From contig JAZSEW010000119.1 of the NCBI GenBank assembly GCA_045531895.1, forward strand, positions 1 to 64,000: 64,000 bases of DNA, written 5' to 3'. A model generated the notes under the pieces. That model saw only the letters and a program-made list of their open reading frames with translations, ran no database searches and was not told where the DNA came from. This DNA comes from SIG299 sp045531895 (GTDB taxonomy: Bacteria; Bacillota; Clostridia; Lachnospirales; Lachnospiraceae). Positions 9,060 to 17,715 of the stretch are shown here, in pieces. A program made the position numbers and the translations under genes. The stretch's first letter is position 1. Every line of letters starts with the position of its first letter.

Positions 9060-11348
9060 CTAAGACATCTTTCTGAATTTACCCGGAGTAATACCAGTTG
9101 CTTTGCTGAAAAACCGAATAAAATTTTGCGCGTTGGCATAATCCAGGCGAAGCGCAATTTCCTGTACGGATAAATTCGTTTCCGACAACAACTTTTTTGC
9201 CTCCTCAATCTTATACTTTTCTGCATATTCAGTAAAAGTTTTTCCCCGCTCCATTTTCAAAATCTTCCAAATATAATTTTGATTTAATTCCAAACGGTCC
9301 GCACATTCCGAAAGTAAAAGATTTCCATGTGTTTCTGCAAGTAACGCATCTATCCGTTCCATCACCAGATGAGAACCCTGCTTCATCCGGTCATTCATCT
9401 GTCCAATCACCGGATCAATAAAAAACTCCTTAATATAACTTCTTACTCTTCTTGGCTCCAATTCCGAAATCAGTTCACGATACGCCACACGCATGCCTCT
9501 CGGAAATATTTTTCCCAACGGAATATTATATTCCAGCCCTATTTCCACAACATGTTCTGCATAACGCAAAATACAATACAATGCATCGTCTGTCGTTTTC
9601 ACGGTCAGGAGATACTCTGCAAAACGATCCGTTGCACGGTATGCTCTCTGTGTATCTGCTTCTTTTAATGCAAGCTGTACCTCATTTTCATATTTGGTAT
9701 TATAGCTGTCATAGTACTCTACGGTCTGTTGCGGAAGCTTTTCCACATAATAGCGAAGGCTCTGTGATTTATCAATTCCCTGTTCCTTATACTCTGCTTC
9801 TACCTCATCATAGTCTCTGCCCTCATTTGGGTTTGACATAAGAGCCATTGCACTTTCCCGATATGCAAGACGAATTTTTCTGTGATCTTTATGCGTTCCG
9901 CTCACACCCATAATAATCGGAAATCCTGTCATTTTTTCACTGAATTCCATCATTATTCCAAAATATTCATTTGTCTTGCTCAAAAGTTCGTCCTCGGAGT
10001 TTGCACCAATCAGAGAAAATATGGTACACGAATTATATACCGGCGGCATCCATAGAAGCTCTTTTCCTCGCTCCGGCATCTGATCAATCATTTCAAGGCA
10101 AATAGCATCTTCATTTAATCCCAATTGCACTTTTGAATTATATCGCAAATCCAGTACCATAACTGCTGTTGCAAAACGTTCGTATTTCGGAAGATTCAAG
10201 CTTTCAAAATAATCATCCCATTCCTCTTCGGACCGGATACCATCATTAATCAATCGAAGCTCAAACATCTGCTGAATACGGATTTGCTGATGCTGTACAG
10301 TTTCTTCAAGAAGTTCCGCATCAGAGGAAAGATTGGTTAATTTCTTTTCAATATACTCAAGCTCTGTTTCATAGCTACCCTTGTCATTTTGCTTTCCAAC
10401 CTTTTGAATCAGCCGCTCCACCGGACGTGAAATCCGATAAACAGAAAACATAAACAGCACACCGACCGTCAGTAAAAGCATCACTGCAGCTGTAGCAAAA
10501 TATACCGTTCCAAATTCCAGCATGCCAGGCTTTTTGTACAGCACAACATAAGACCAATCAACAACCTTACTTTGTTCCTTATTTCCTATGTATATTTTGT
10601 TATCGTGAATATACCGGAGTTCTTTTTCTCTTTCCTGCCATACAATTTCTGATTGTCCCGCATCTATCTGCGAATAATCGCCTTTAAAAACAAGCCTGTC
10701 TTTGCTTAACACAAAAACATTCTCATCTGCTATCATCATTTCTGTCGTTAACTGCTTTAATCGGCCAAGGTTTATTTCAACAACAGCGATTACATGGGGC
10801 GTTACCGCGTCCAACGGAAGCTTCATAATATACTTCAGCATTCCCTCTTCGGTATCGTCCCAATATGTTCTTCCCTCCGACTTAAACCGTAACAGTTCTC
10901 CAAGCTCCATATATCCGGGATATTCCTCTGCCGGATAGGCGCCATCACTTCCCAGCACATGCATCGATTGTGTATCATACAATACAAAATCAAACACCAA
11001 GTCGTCATAGATTCCGCCACCAAGCATATTCTCTGCAATTCTTTTTACTACCGTATCGTCATAATAATAGGATGGATTTTTTAAAACCGTTTCCAACTCA
11101 GAGGTCCCTGCCATTGCAGAGTAATACCGTTCCAAGCCTGTCAAATTGGAATCCAGCAACGAAGCTATCTGTTGCGCGCGAAGACTCGATTTTTGTCTCG
11201 TTTCCTGAATTCTTTCCTGTTGTCCAATGAAAAGTACATACACAACGACAACAATTGTCAGCACAATAAGAATCGGAAGTTCGCTTCTTAATACCCTTCC
11301 TCCGAGTCCCGCATTTTTATTTTTCAGTTTTTTCCATACCTCTTTCAT
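9060..11348 (-). CDS. YesS-like membrane-bound AraC-family regulator
   Basis: The protein has two membrane segments (about 25-43 and 280-305) flanking an extracytoplasmic Cache-like sensor, then a long cytoplasmic region and a C-terminal AraC-type double helix-turn-helix (about 665-762; LSVQEIALRLDYANAQNFIRFF region). This layout and size (762 residues) match Bacillus subtilis YesS, activator of rhamnogalacturonan genes. The ATG at 11348 is preferred over an in-frame TTG at 11360 because GAGG lies six bases before it. It sits inside the leftward enzyme block, so it probably senses an extracellular pectin fragment or a binding-protein complex and drives neighbouring operons. Its ligand and target sites are not visible. 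Confidence 0.88.
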   Translation of the reverse strand: MKEVWKKLKNKNAGLGGRVLRSELPILIVLTIVVVVYVLFIGQQERIQETRQKSSLRAQQIASLLDSNLTGLERYYSAMAGTSELETVLKNPSYYYDDTVVKRIAENMLGGGIYDDLVFDFVLYDTQSMHVLGSDGAYPAEEYPGYMELGELLRFKSEGRTYWDDTEEGMLKYIMKLPLDAVTPHVIAVVEINLGRLKQLTTEMMIADENVFVLSKDRLVFKGDYSQIDAGQSEIVWQEREKELRYIHDNKIYIGNKEQSKVVDWSYVVLYKKPGMLEFGTVYFATAAVMLLLTVGVLFMFSVYRISRPVERLIQKVGKQNDKGSYETELEYIEKKLTNLSSDAELLEETVQHQQIRIQQMFELRLINDGIRSEEEWDDYFESLNLPKYERFATAVMVLDLRYNSKVQLGLNEDAICLEMIDQMPERGKELLWMPPVYNSCTIFSLIGANSEDELLSKTNEYFGIMMEFSEKMTGFPIIMGVSGTHKDHRKIRLAYRESAMALMSNPNEGRDYDEVEAEYKEQGIDKSQSLRYYVEKLPQQTVEYYDSYNTKYENEVQLALKEADTQRAYRATDRFAEYLLTVKTTDDALYCILRYAEHVVEIGLEYNIPLGKIFPRGMRVAYRELISELEPRRVRSYIKEFFIDPVIGQMNDRMKQGSHLVMERIDALLAETHGNLLLSECADRLELNQNYIWKILKMERGKTFTEYAEKYKIEEAKKLLSETNLSVQEIALRLDYANAQNFIRFFSKATGITPGKFRKMS

Positions 11349-11380
11349 AATTAACCTCAACTTGCTTTTGTTTTAGCACT

Positions 11381-11411
11381 AAAAGGCCAAATTCCAATTG
11401 GGAACTTGACC
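11381..11411 (-). terminator. probable intrinsic terminator after the cytoplasmic PL11 gene
   Basis: Read on the minus strand, GGTCAAGTTCC and GGAATTTGGCC form an imperfect 11-bp stem with two G-U pairs, followed by TTTT. It lies between the PL11 stop and the YesS-like start, suggesting that the regulator-enzyme block has a separate transcript. Confidence 0.55.
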
Positions 11412-11457
11412 TATGATAGTGAAATCGATTAATTATAACACAAGAAGGTATATTTGT

Positions 11458-13884
11458 CTAATCCTGAAGCAATTCAGGAAGGACATTTCTGAAATCCATA
11501 TCGGATGCATAATAGAACGATGTATAGCATGGCTGGTTATATACATTGTTCTGCCATGCAATTCCGCATCGATACATTGTATCATGCAGCAGGGTAAAGA
11601 GCTTATGCTCTGTCAGCTCTGTATTGATATAAATTCTTACTGCAGAGCTGTCCTCTGTGCGTAATACAATTTCTTCACGGAAATCACCAAAAAGATCGGC
11701 AACCAGACACGGATTTCCTTTGGTTCCGTTATTGGTAGCACAGCCTTCCGGTGCCAGCATAACACCATGTGTATTGTCCCCAATCACTCCGATGTGCTTT
11801 CCTCCGACGTAATCTACACCGTCTGTTACCTGGGTTGTAAGATCTGCTGCCCAGCGAATGCTTGCATTCGTTCCAAGAAGCTTATCCGGCAATACATTTC
11901 CATGACAATCCTGTATTTTTCCGACCCAGACCTGTAATCCTCTGACTCCCGGTACCACATCACCAATCATACATCTTCCGAGATCTTTATTTGCAGGCTC
12001 TCCGAAAAATACATTTCCGGTTTCTGCATCACGAAGTGCAAATCCGTGAGGAACGGAAGAAGCACCCTCAAATACATTAAATATTTCAAAGCCCGGACGG
12101 TCCGGATTGATTCTTGCCACATGCATGGAATCTCCGTGACCAAGTTTTACCATGCGTCCATCCGGCATCTTATCCTTTGTGGAATACAGCACACTTCCGT
12201 CATGGTCTATCGTACATGCACCATAAATAATTTCATGACAGCCATCTCCATCCACGTCTGCAACAGAAAGACTGTGATCTCCCTGTCCGGTGATGCAGCC
12301 ATATACCGGGTCTGTTCCGTCCACAGCACTGTGATGATTAAACGGATTATCCATCAATACATGACCGGAATCCACTTTAAAATACTGTTCATGCTTTCCG
12401 TTTTTAAAGGTATAGGCAGTAATCGTAGCTCTGGTATAATAGCCGCGGCAAATCAGAAGGTACGGATGAACGCCGTCCAAATATCCCACCGCAGACTGGA
12501 AGCGGTCTACACGATTGCATGGCTCAATCCGTTTCCATGCATAATCGCCCCAAAGCATACCATCGTCCTCTCTCGGTACCGGAAAATCAATAGTTTCAAG
12601 TTCATCTCCTGCTCCGGAAAACATCGTCAGATATTCCGGTCCCTCAAAGATAAAGCCTTCAAATTCACGCAACTTATTCTTATCACTCTTTGCCGGAGCA
12701 TATTCATCCATAAAGAAATCTGCAAGTGCACAGGCATCCTCGAAACTCAGCGGATAACTGTACTTTTTCTCGATTTCAAAGCATTCCTCCAGTGTAGCCG
12801 GCCAATGTCCGTTCTTTACTTCCGGATGTTCTGTCCAATTCATAAAACGCTTTACGGTATAATCGTAGTAGTCCTTGGCAGAGCACACATAATTGTCCTC
12901 ATGGGTAACACCTGCTTTTATATCCTTCTCAGGAATTGTGATATATGTTTCAGAAAGAATCTCGCCGTTATCACCAAACTTCGTCATTTTGGTTCCCGGA
13001 GCCGTTTTCACGGACATTTCCGCCTTGCCGTCCCCATCAAAATCATATACCATAAACTGGGTATAATGTGCACCTGCACGGATGTTGCGCCCCATATCCA
13101 GACGCCATAACAGCTTTCCGGAGAGCTTATAGCAATCAATATAACAATTTCCGGTATAGCCACGATGTGAAACATCATGGGAATTGGAAGGGTCCCACTT
13201 TACAAAATATTCGTATTCTCCATCTCCATCGATATCTCCGATACTCATATCATTCACAGAATAGGAATATTCCTGTCCTGCAGGAGTAACACCGCCCTGT
13301 GGAATTACCATCGGAATTTCCAGGTAATTCTTTCCGTTTTCAAGTACATGGCAGCGCTCTGATAATTCGCCAATCTGACCGTCTTCTACCGGTGCCACCT
13401 GATAAACATCGGTATCTTTTCCTTCTGCGTCAAAGTAATTTGTAGAGTTTGTCACAGTCGCAATTGGGTTTCCATTGCGGTAAACCGCATAATCGGTTCC
13501 GGTAAGTCCGGTCTTTGTTGCTCCTTTTGCTTCCTGTACAAACATTCTCCATGCTACAAAAATACCGGTTCCGCTCTTTATAGCCACCAGACCTCTGTTT
13601 ATCTTTTCTAACTGAGGCTCCAATTTATATGTTGTTCTTGTTTTCAGCGTTTCGCTTTTTTCAAGTAATTTTCCGTTTTCATATGCCTCCACATAAAAAT
13701 AATGTGGAACGTGTGTTGATTTATTTAATGTAAATTCTAATGCTGTTCCGGTATATCTCTTTTCGTATACCATTGTCTCACTGTCATAATCTGCCCAAAA
13801 TACTGTATATTCCGAAGCATTCTCCACTTTTTCCCATGCAATTGTAACCTGAAGCTTCTCTATGTTCTTTACAGATACTTTCAT
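11458..13884 (-). CDS. cytoplasmic rhamnogalacturonan lyase, PL11 (YesX-like)
   Basis: This 808-residue protein has fibronectin-III-like modules in about the first 180 residues, then the PL11 beta-propeller. Repeated calcium-binding loops of the type GDIDGDGEYE, YDFDGDGKAE and ADVDGDGCHE are visible, as is the family segment RAGAHYTQF. PL11 enzymes cleave the rhamnose-galacturonic acid backbone of rhamnogalacturonan-I by beta-elimination. No signal peptide is present, so it should act on imported oligosaccharides, like intracellular YesX, while the lipoprotein at 32200-34302 acts outside. The start at 13884 is preceded by GAGGG. A strong hairpin ends only about 19 bases before the start codon, so its expression depends on readthrough or on an upstream promoter. 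Confidence 0.92.
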   Translation of the reverse strand: MKVSVKNIEKLQVTIAWEKVENASEYTVFWADYDSETMVYEKRYTGTALEFTLNKSTHVPHYFYVEAYENGKLLEKSETLKTRTTYKLEPQLEKINRGLVAIKSGTGIFVAWRMFVQEAKGATKTGLTGTDYAVYRNGNPIATVTNSTNYFDAEGKDTDVYQVAPVEDGQIGELSERCHVLENGKNYLEIPMVIPQGGVTPAGQEYSYSVNDMSIGDIDGDGEYEYFVKWDPSNSHDVSHRGYTGNCYIDCYKLSGKLLWRLDMGRNIRAGAHYTQFMVYDFDGDGKAEMSVKTAPGTKMTKFGDNGEILSETYITIPEKDIKAGVTHEDNYVCSAKDYYDYTVKRFMNWTEHPEVKNGHWPATLEECFEIEKKYSYPLSFEDACALADFFMDEYAPAKSDKNKLREFEGFIFEGPEYLTMFSGAGDELETIDFPVPREDDGMLWGDYAWKRIEPCNRVDRFQSAVGYLDGVHPYLLICRGYYTRATITAYTFKNGKHEQYFKVDSGHVLMDNPFNHHSAVDGTDPVYGCITGQGDHSLSVADVDGDGCHEIIYGACTIDHDGSVLYSTKDKMPDGRMVKLGHGDSMHVARINPDRPGFEIFNVFEGASSVPHGFALRDAETGNVFFGEPANKDLGRCMIGDVVPGVRGLQVWVGKIQDCHGNVLPDKLLGTNASIRWAADLTTQVTDGVDYVGGKHIGVIGDNTHGVMLAPEGCATNNGTKGNPCLVADLFGDFREEIVLRTEDSSAVRIYINTELTEHKLFTLLHDTMYRCGIAWQNNVYNQPCYTSFYYASDMDFRNVLPELLQD

Positions 13885-13902
13885 TTTTCAGCCCTCTTTT
13901 TT

Positions 13903-13946
13903 AAAAAAATTCAGGCAGCATACAGGACAACCCTGTATGCTGCCTG
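13903..13946 (-). terminator. strong hairpin between import module and PL11 gene
   Basis: A perfect 15-bp stem (13912-13926 with 13932-13946), a five-base loop and, on the minus strand, the tail AATTTTTTT form a textbook intrinsic terminator after the binding-protein gene. The downstream PL11 start codon is about 19 bases from the U-tract. Confidence 0.9.
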
Positions 13947-14017
13947 GAATACCAAACATTACTGTTTCATAGCTGTTCCGTTCTTTCTGAACAATTACAG
14001 CTTTTCATATCAATCAA

Positions 14018-15730
14018 TTACTGAGCAGCATGATACTTTTCGTTCATTTCCTTAGTAACCTGGTCACCGCCTGCTGCCTTCCAAGTCTTGATTGCTTCAT
14101 CTAAACCAGCTTCATCAATTTCACCAACGATGAACTGTAACTGTGCGTCTGCAAGAATCTTATCCAGTTCAGCACCGTCTGCAAGATAAGTATCAGAGGA
14201 GTAGGATGCACCATAGTTTGGTACACAGTACTGGATGTCTTCTTCATACAGCTGGTTCTCTAATAATCTGATTGCAGATGTTGCAGGAGCTACTGTGATA
14301 GGACGTGCATTGTTAGCTGCAGTGAAGTAAGGGATAATCTGGTTGAAGCCATAGTTATACTTTGTGGACATTACACCGGATTCTGCAAGCTCTTCTGTAG
14401 TGAATAACTGAAGATATCCATCCTCTGTCTTCTTCCAGGTGAGACCTTCCCAACCATACTCAATTAAGTTTACAACGTCACCGTCATTTAATTCATCTAA
14501 GAAAAGAAGTACTCTTCTTAACTGCTCTTCTGTCTTAATATTCTTAGTAGAAATAGCAATCATGTTGTTCATACCGGTAGTAGGATAACAGAATGCACCA
14601 AGACCTGTATCAACATAACCCTGAAGTGTGTAAATTGGTTCATCTTCTGTAGCAAGACCCTGATCTTCGAAGTAGGTTTCAACCTTTCTCTGGTCATCAA
14701 GTACCTGTACGCCACAACCTGCTAAACCGGTTCTCTGCAGCTGGTCTCTTGCCTTACCTGCAGCAACATCTCTGAAATCAGGGATACCATTTGCACCATT
14801 GTTGATAAGACCTTCAGCATAAAGATCACGGAATGCCTTTAACGCAGTCTTATATTCATCAGTTTCTACCTTGTGAATTAAGTTGCCGTTTGCATCAATA
14901 CCCCACATATTTGGAACGCCAAACCAGGTCATCATGATATCATAAACGCCGGACCAGCTGTCAAGACCAAGACCAACGGTATCATCAATACCATTTCCAT
15001 CCGGATCATTATAAGTGAACGCATATAACATGTTATAGAAATCTTCCCATGTTGTAGGCTCAGCTAATCCTAAGTTATTTAACCAGTCAAGACGATATCC
15101 AAGACCGTTACGTGCCAGTGTTCTGGAACGTGGAATACCATACATCTTACCATTGTGGGATGCATTCTCACGTGTAGCCTGTGGAATGGTTCTTAAGTTT
15201 TCATAATCATCAATGTAAGGTGCAAGATCCCAGAAAAGACCTTCGTCTGCAGCCTTTAAGAAGGTTGCATCCTTACCTACTACGCAGACATCTGCTACGT
15301 TACCGGTAGAAATTTCAAGACCAAGATGTTCAGCATCATAGTATGTAGCGGATGCGGTCCATCTCCATTCAACATCCATCTGAAGTCTGTCAGACAGTTC
15401 CTGTCTTAACTTGTCATAATACTCGTTTGCTTCTACGTGTTCCTCATCGGATGGAAGATGAACAGAAATTGTCATTCTTGTGTGATCCTCTACATAACCT
15501 GCCGGTTCTGTAGGTGCCGGTGTAGCTTCTGTGCTACCAGCGTTGTTGTCTGTGCTACCAGCGTTGTTATCCTTGCTGTCTGTGTTACCTGTGTTGCTGG
15601 ATGCTGCCTGTGTAGGCGCAGTTGTAGGTGTTGTGTTATCACCTGTTTCTTCCTTGGCGCCACATGCACAAAGACCAAACATCATGGACGCAGCGAGAAT
15701 ACCAGCGAGAATTCTTTTGGATTTTCTCAT
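14018..15730 (-). CDS. ABC transporter substrate-binding lipoprotein (LplA/YtcQ-like)
   Basis: This 570-residue extracytoplasmic protein starts with a lipoprotein signal ending LCAC, followed by a Thr/Ala/Asn-rich linker containing imperfect NAGST repeats, then a family-1-type solute-binding domain. Aromatic-rich segments such as RLDWLNNLGLAEPTTWEDFY and DPDGNGIDDTVGLG match LplA/YtcQ-type binding proteins for oligosaccharides. The ATG at 15730 has GGGAGG nine bases upstream; an ATG at 15754 lacks one. It is the last gene of a cassette with two LplB/LplC-type permeases. The likely ligand is a rhamnogalacturonan- or arabinan-derived oligosaccharide, inferred from context. Hairpins just before the gene may raise its mRNA relative to the permeases. 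Confidence 0.88.
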   Translation of the reverse strand: MRKSKRILAGILAASMMFGLCACGAKEETGDNTTPTTAPTQAASSNTGNTDSKDNNAGSTDNNAGSTEATPAPTEPAGYVEDHTRMTISVHLPSDEEHVEANEYYDKLRQELSDRLQMDVEWRWTASATYYDAEHLGLEISTGNVADVCVVGKDATFLKAADEGLFWDLAPYIDDYENLRTIPQATRENASHNGKMYGIPRSRTLARNGLGYRLDWLNNLGLAEPTTWEDFYNMLYAFTYNDPDGNGIDDTVGLGLDSWSGVYDIMMTWFGVPNMWGIDANGNLIHKVETDEYKTALKAFRDLYAEGLINNGANGIPDFRDVAAGKARDQLQRTGLAGCGVQVLDDQRKVETYFEDQGLATEDEPIYTLQGYVDTGLGAFCYPTTGMNNMIAISTKNIKTEEQLRRVLLFLDELNDGDVVNLIEYGWEGLTWKKTEDGYLQLFTTEELAESGVMSTKYNYGFNQIIPYFTAANNARPITVAPATSAIRLLENQLYEEDIQYCVPNYGASYSSDTYLADGAELDKILADAQLQFIVGEIDEAGLDEAIKTWKAAGGDQVTKEMNEKYHAAQ

Positions 15731-15756
15731 AAAATTTTTCCTCCCTATAATCATAT

Positions 15757-15794
15757 AGTGTTATTTATAACACGCAGAAAAAGCATTTTCTGCG
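15757..15794 (-). other. paired small hairpins before binding-protein gene
   Basis: Two hairpins lie between the permease stop and the binding-protein ribosome site: GTGTTAT/ATAACAC and CGCAGAAAA/TTTTCTGCG (9-bp stem, 15773-15794). Neither has a T-run, so they look like mRNA-stabilising or processing elements rather than terminators. Confidence 0.4.
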
Positions 15795-15803
15795 AAGTTA
15801 CCT

Positions 15804-16817
15804 TTATTCACCGGTAATACCGGAACGCTCGATACCCTGCATAAACTGCTTCTGCGCAAATGCAAAGAAAATAAGTACCGGAGCACTGATGACTGTGGCA
15901 CCTGCCATAACCACCGCATTGTTTAATGTGTCTTCACCATCCTCCAAACCGAGCTGACGAAGCATTTCCTGCTGCTGGTCCGGAAGAGCATTGGTTGCAG
16001 TAATAATTTCTCTGATTCGTGGCGGCAGAAACTGCTTGGATGGACTGGTAATATAAATTCCCGGTTCATATGCATCGTTCCAATGCCATACTACGGAAAG
16101 AACCAGTGCTACAACCAAAGTAGCTCTTGCCAGTGGAAATACGATTTTCCAATAGGTCTTCATAAATCCGCATCCATCGATTCTTGCTGCTTCCTCCAAG
16201 CTTCTCGGCACCGTCAGGTAAAACTGACGGAACAGGAAAATATACAGCGCACCGCGCAATCCGAAACCAAAGAAGGTCGGTACGGTGAGCGGAAGAAACG
16301 TATTCAACCAGTTCAGGTTAGAATAGGTAAGGTAAGATGGAATAATTAACGTCTGGGTTGGTACAATAAATGCCAGGATTACAAAGGTAAATAAAATATT
16401 TTTTCCCGGAAAATTGTATCTGGCAAATCCGTATCCGATAAAGGAACAGGATATTACATGACCAAAGCAGGCAATCAACGTTACAATTAACGAATTTTTT
16501 ATATACTGCTTGATATTCATTAACTGAAGTGCAATGGAATAGTTTTCAAACTTAAATTCCGTTGGAATCCAGTTTACGGACGAGCTGTTCAAATCCGTTT
16601 CTGTCATTACCGAATTCACTAGCATGTATAAAAACGGATAAATAAACACAAATGCGAGCCCGATGACAAGAAGGTACATGATTATTTTAATCAGTAACAG
16701 CTTTACACCTGTTGCCGTGAAATATTTCCTTTTAAACAGCCTCCAACGAAGTTTGAGATTATTCAAAAGTGCGTCTGCGCGCTTTTTGGACTGTGATGAT
16801 TCTGTGCTTGCGCTCAC
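15804..16817 (-). CDS. carbohydrate ABC transporter permease (LplC/YtcP-like)
   Basis: This 337-residue integral membrane protein has six predicted membrane segments and the EAA loop EEAARIDGCGFMKTYWKIVFP, which docks to the ATPase. It matches the MalG-side permeases of the LplABC/YtcP group for complex oligosaccharides. The start is GTG at 16817, supported by AGGAGG nine bases upstream. The gene overlaps the end of the partner permease by 59 bases, indicating translational coupling. No ATPase gene lies nearby. Confidence 0.9.
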   Translation of the reverse strand: MSASTESSQSKKRADALLNNLKLRWRLFKRKYFTATGVKLLLIKIIMYLLVIGLAFVFIYPFLYMLVNSVMTETDLNSSSVNWIPTEFKFENYSIALQLMNIKQYIKNSLIVTLIACFGHVISCSFIGYGFARYNFPGKNILFTFVILAFIVPTQTLIIPSYLTYSNLNWLNTFLPLTVPTFFGFGLRGALYIFLFRQFYLTVPRSLEEAARIDGCGFMKTYWKIVFPLARATLVVALVLSVVWHWNDAYEPGIYITSPSKQFLPPRIREIITATNALPDQQQEMLRQLGLEDGEDTLNNAVVMAGATVISAPVLIFFAFAQKQFMQGIERSGITGE

Positions 16818-17715
16818 GTTTTCTTACCTCCTCTACTTCGTTTGTATGCATATATCCCTTCATAACACCAAAGATAATAACTACCAAAAGCGAAATGAAA
16901 GCAAAATAGATCCAGCTAAGTGCGGATGCATAGGAGAACTCTGCATTTGCAAAGCCATAAGTCTTGATGTAGGTTAACAACGGATTGTCAAGACTGGTGA
17001 AGGAATCCACAATGGTATACACCAGATTTAACAACATCATCGGAGAAATCATCGGAATTGTTACCTTCCAGAAAAGCTCCCACTCTGTAGCACCGTCAAT
17101 TCGTGCTGCTTCATAAAGCGACGGCGAAATACTCTGTAAACCGGCAAGGAACAAAAGAATCTGTACACCGCTTCGCCACAACACGTTAACCAACGTTCCA
17201 AACACGCCCTGAACCAAATCAACAATCGTTGTACCAAAATAACTGAGTACATTGTACGGAATAATACGTCCGTCCATAATATTTAATACAGCGCGGTCAA
17301 CTCCCTGATTCAGAATCTGTGTCATAATTTCTCCGCTTCCGAGTAAGAACGGAATGAAAAAGATTACTCGGAACAGACCTCTTCCCTTAATTTCCTTATT
17401 TAATAATACGGCAATAATCAAGGAAAGAATAATCGTTAACGGGAAGGATGTCAATGTGTATACAACGGCATCCTTAAAAGTCGGAAGAAACTCTGTATCG
17501 GCAATAAAAGCTCTTTTATACTGCTCAATTGTAAAGCCGGACAGCTTCATACCGACAATCTTAATATCTTCTGCAACGCTGATGCGCAATGAGAAGAAAA
17601 TCGGATAAAGGAAGAATAGCGCCAGACCGATAATAAATGGTGTTACAAACACTAAACCCTTTAATGAATTCTTCGTGCGCAATGTCATTTTACGTTTTTT
17701 TCTTTTCTTTTCCAT
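16759..17715 (-). CDS. carbohydrate ABC transporter permease (LplB/YteP-like)
   Basis: This 318-residue protein has about six membrane segments and the EAA loop YEAARIDGATEWELFWKVTIP, as in MalF-side permeases of the LplB/YteP group. Its ATG shares an A with the TGA stop of the DUF5696 gene, and its own 3' end overlaps the next permease by 59 bases, so all three are translationally coupled. The basic C-terminal tail (KRERKHRIITVQKARRR) is cytoplasmic. Confidence 0.9.
   Translation of the reverse strand: MEKKRKKRKMTLRTKNSLKGLVFVTPFIIGLALFFLYPIFFSLRISVAEDIKIVGMKLSGFTIEQYKRAFIADTEFLPTFKDAVVYTLTSFPLTIILSLIIAVLLNKEIKGRGLFRVIFFIPFLLGSGEIMTQILNQGVDRAVLNIMDGRIIPYNVLSYFGTTIVDLVQGVFGTLVNVLWRSGVQILLFLAGLQSISPSLYEAARIDGATEWELFWKVTIPMISPMMLLNLVYTIVDSFTSLDNPLLTYIKTYGFANAEFSYASALSWIYFAFISLLVVIIFGVMKGYMHTNEVEEVRKRERKHRIITVQKARRRTFE

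Noticed and set aside
12046..13110. 354-codon open frame opposite the PL11 gene
   Set aside because: Antisense to clear PL11 motifs, with Cys/Ile/Arg-rich composition typical of a shadow frame.
15526..15590. Short tandem repeats (AGCGTTGTT/GTGCTACC) suggesting a repeat array
   Set aside because: They encode the NAGST linker of the binding lipoprotein and are normal low-complexity coding sequence.
16759..16817. 59-base overlap of two permease genes as a sign of a wrong start
   Set aside because: The GTG at 16817 has AGGAGG at the ideal distance, and there is no better start downstream.
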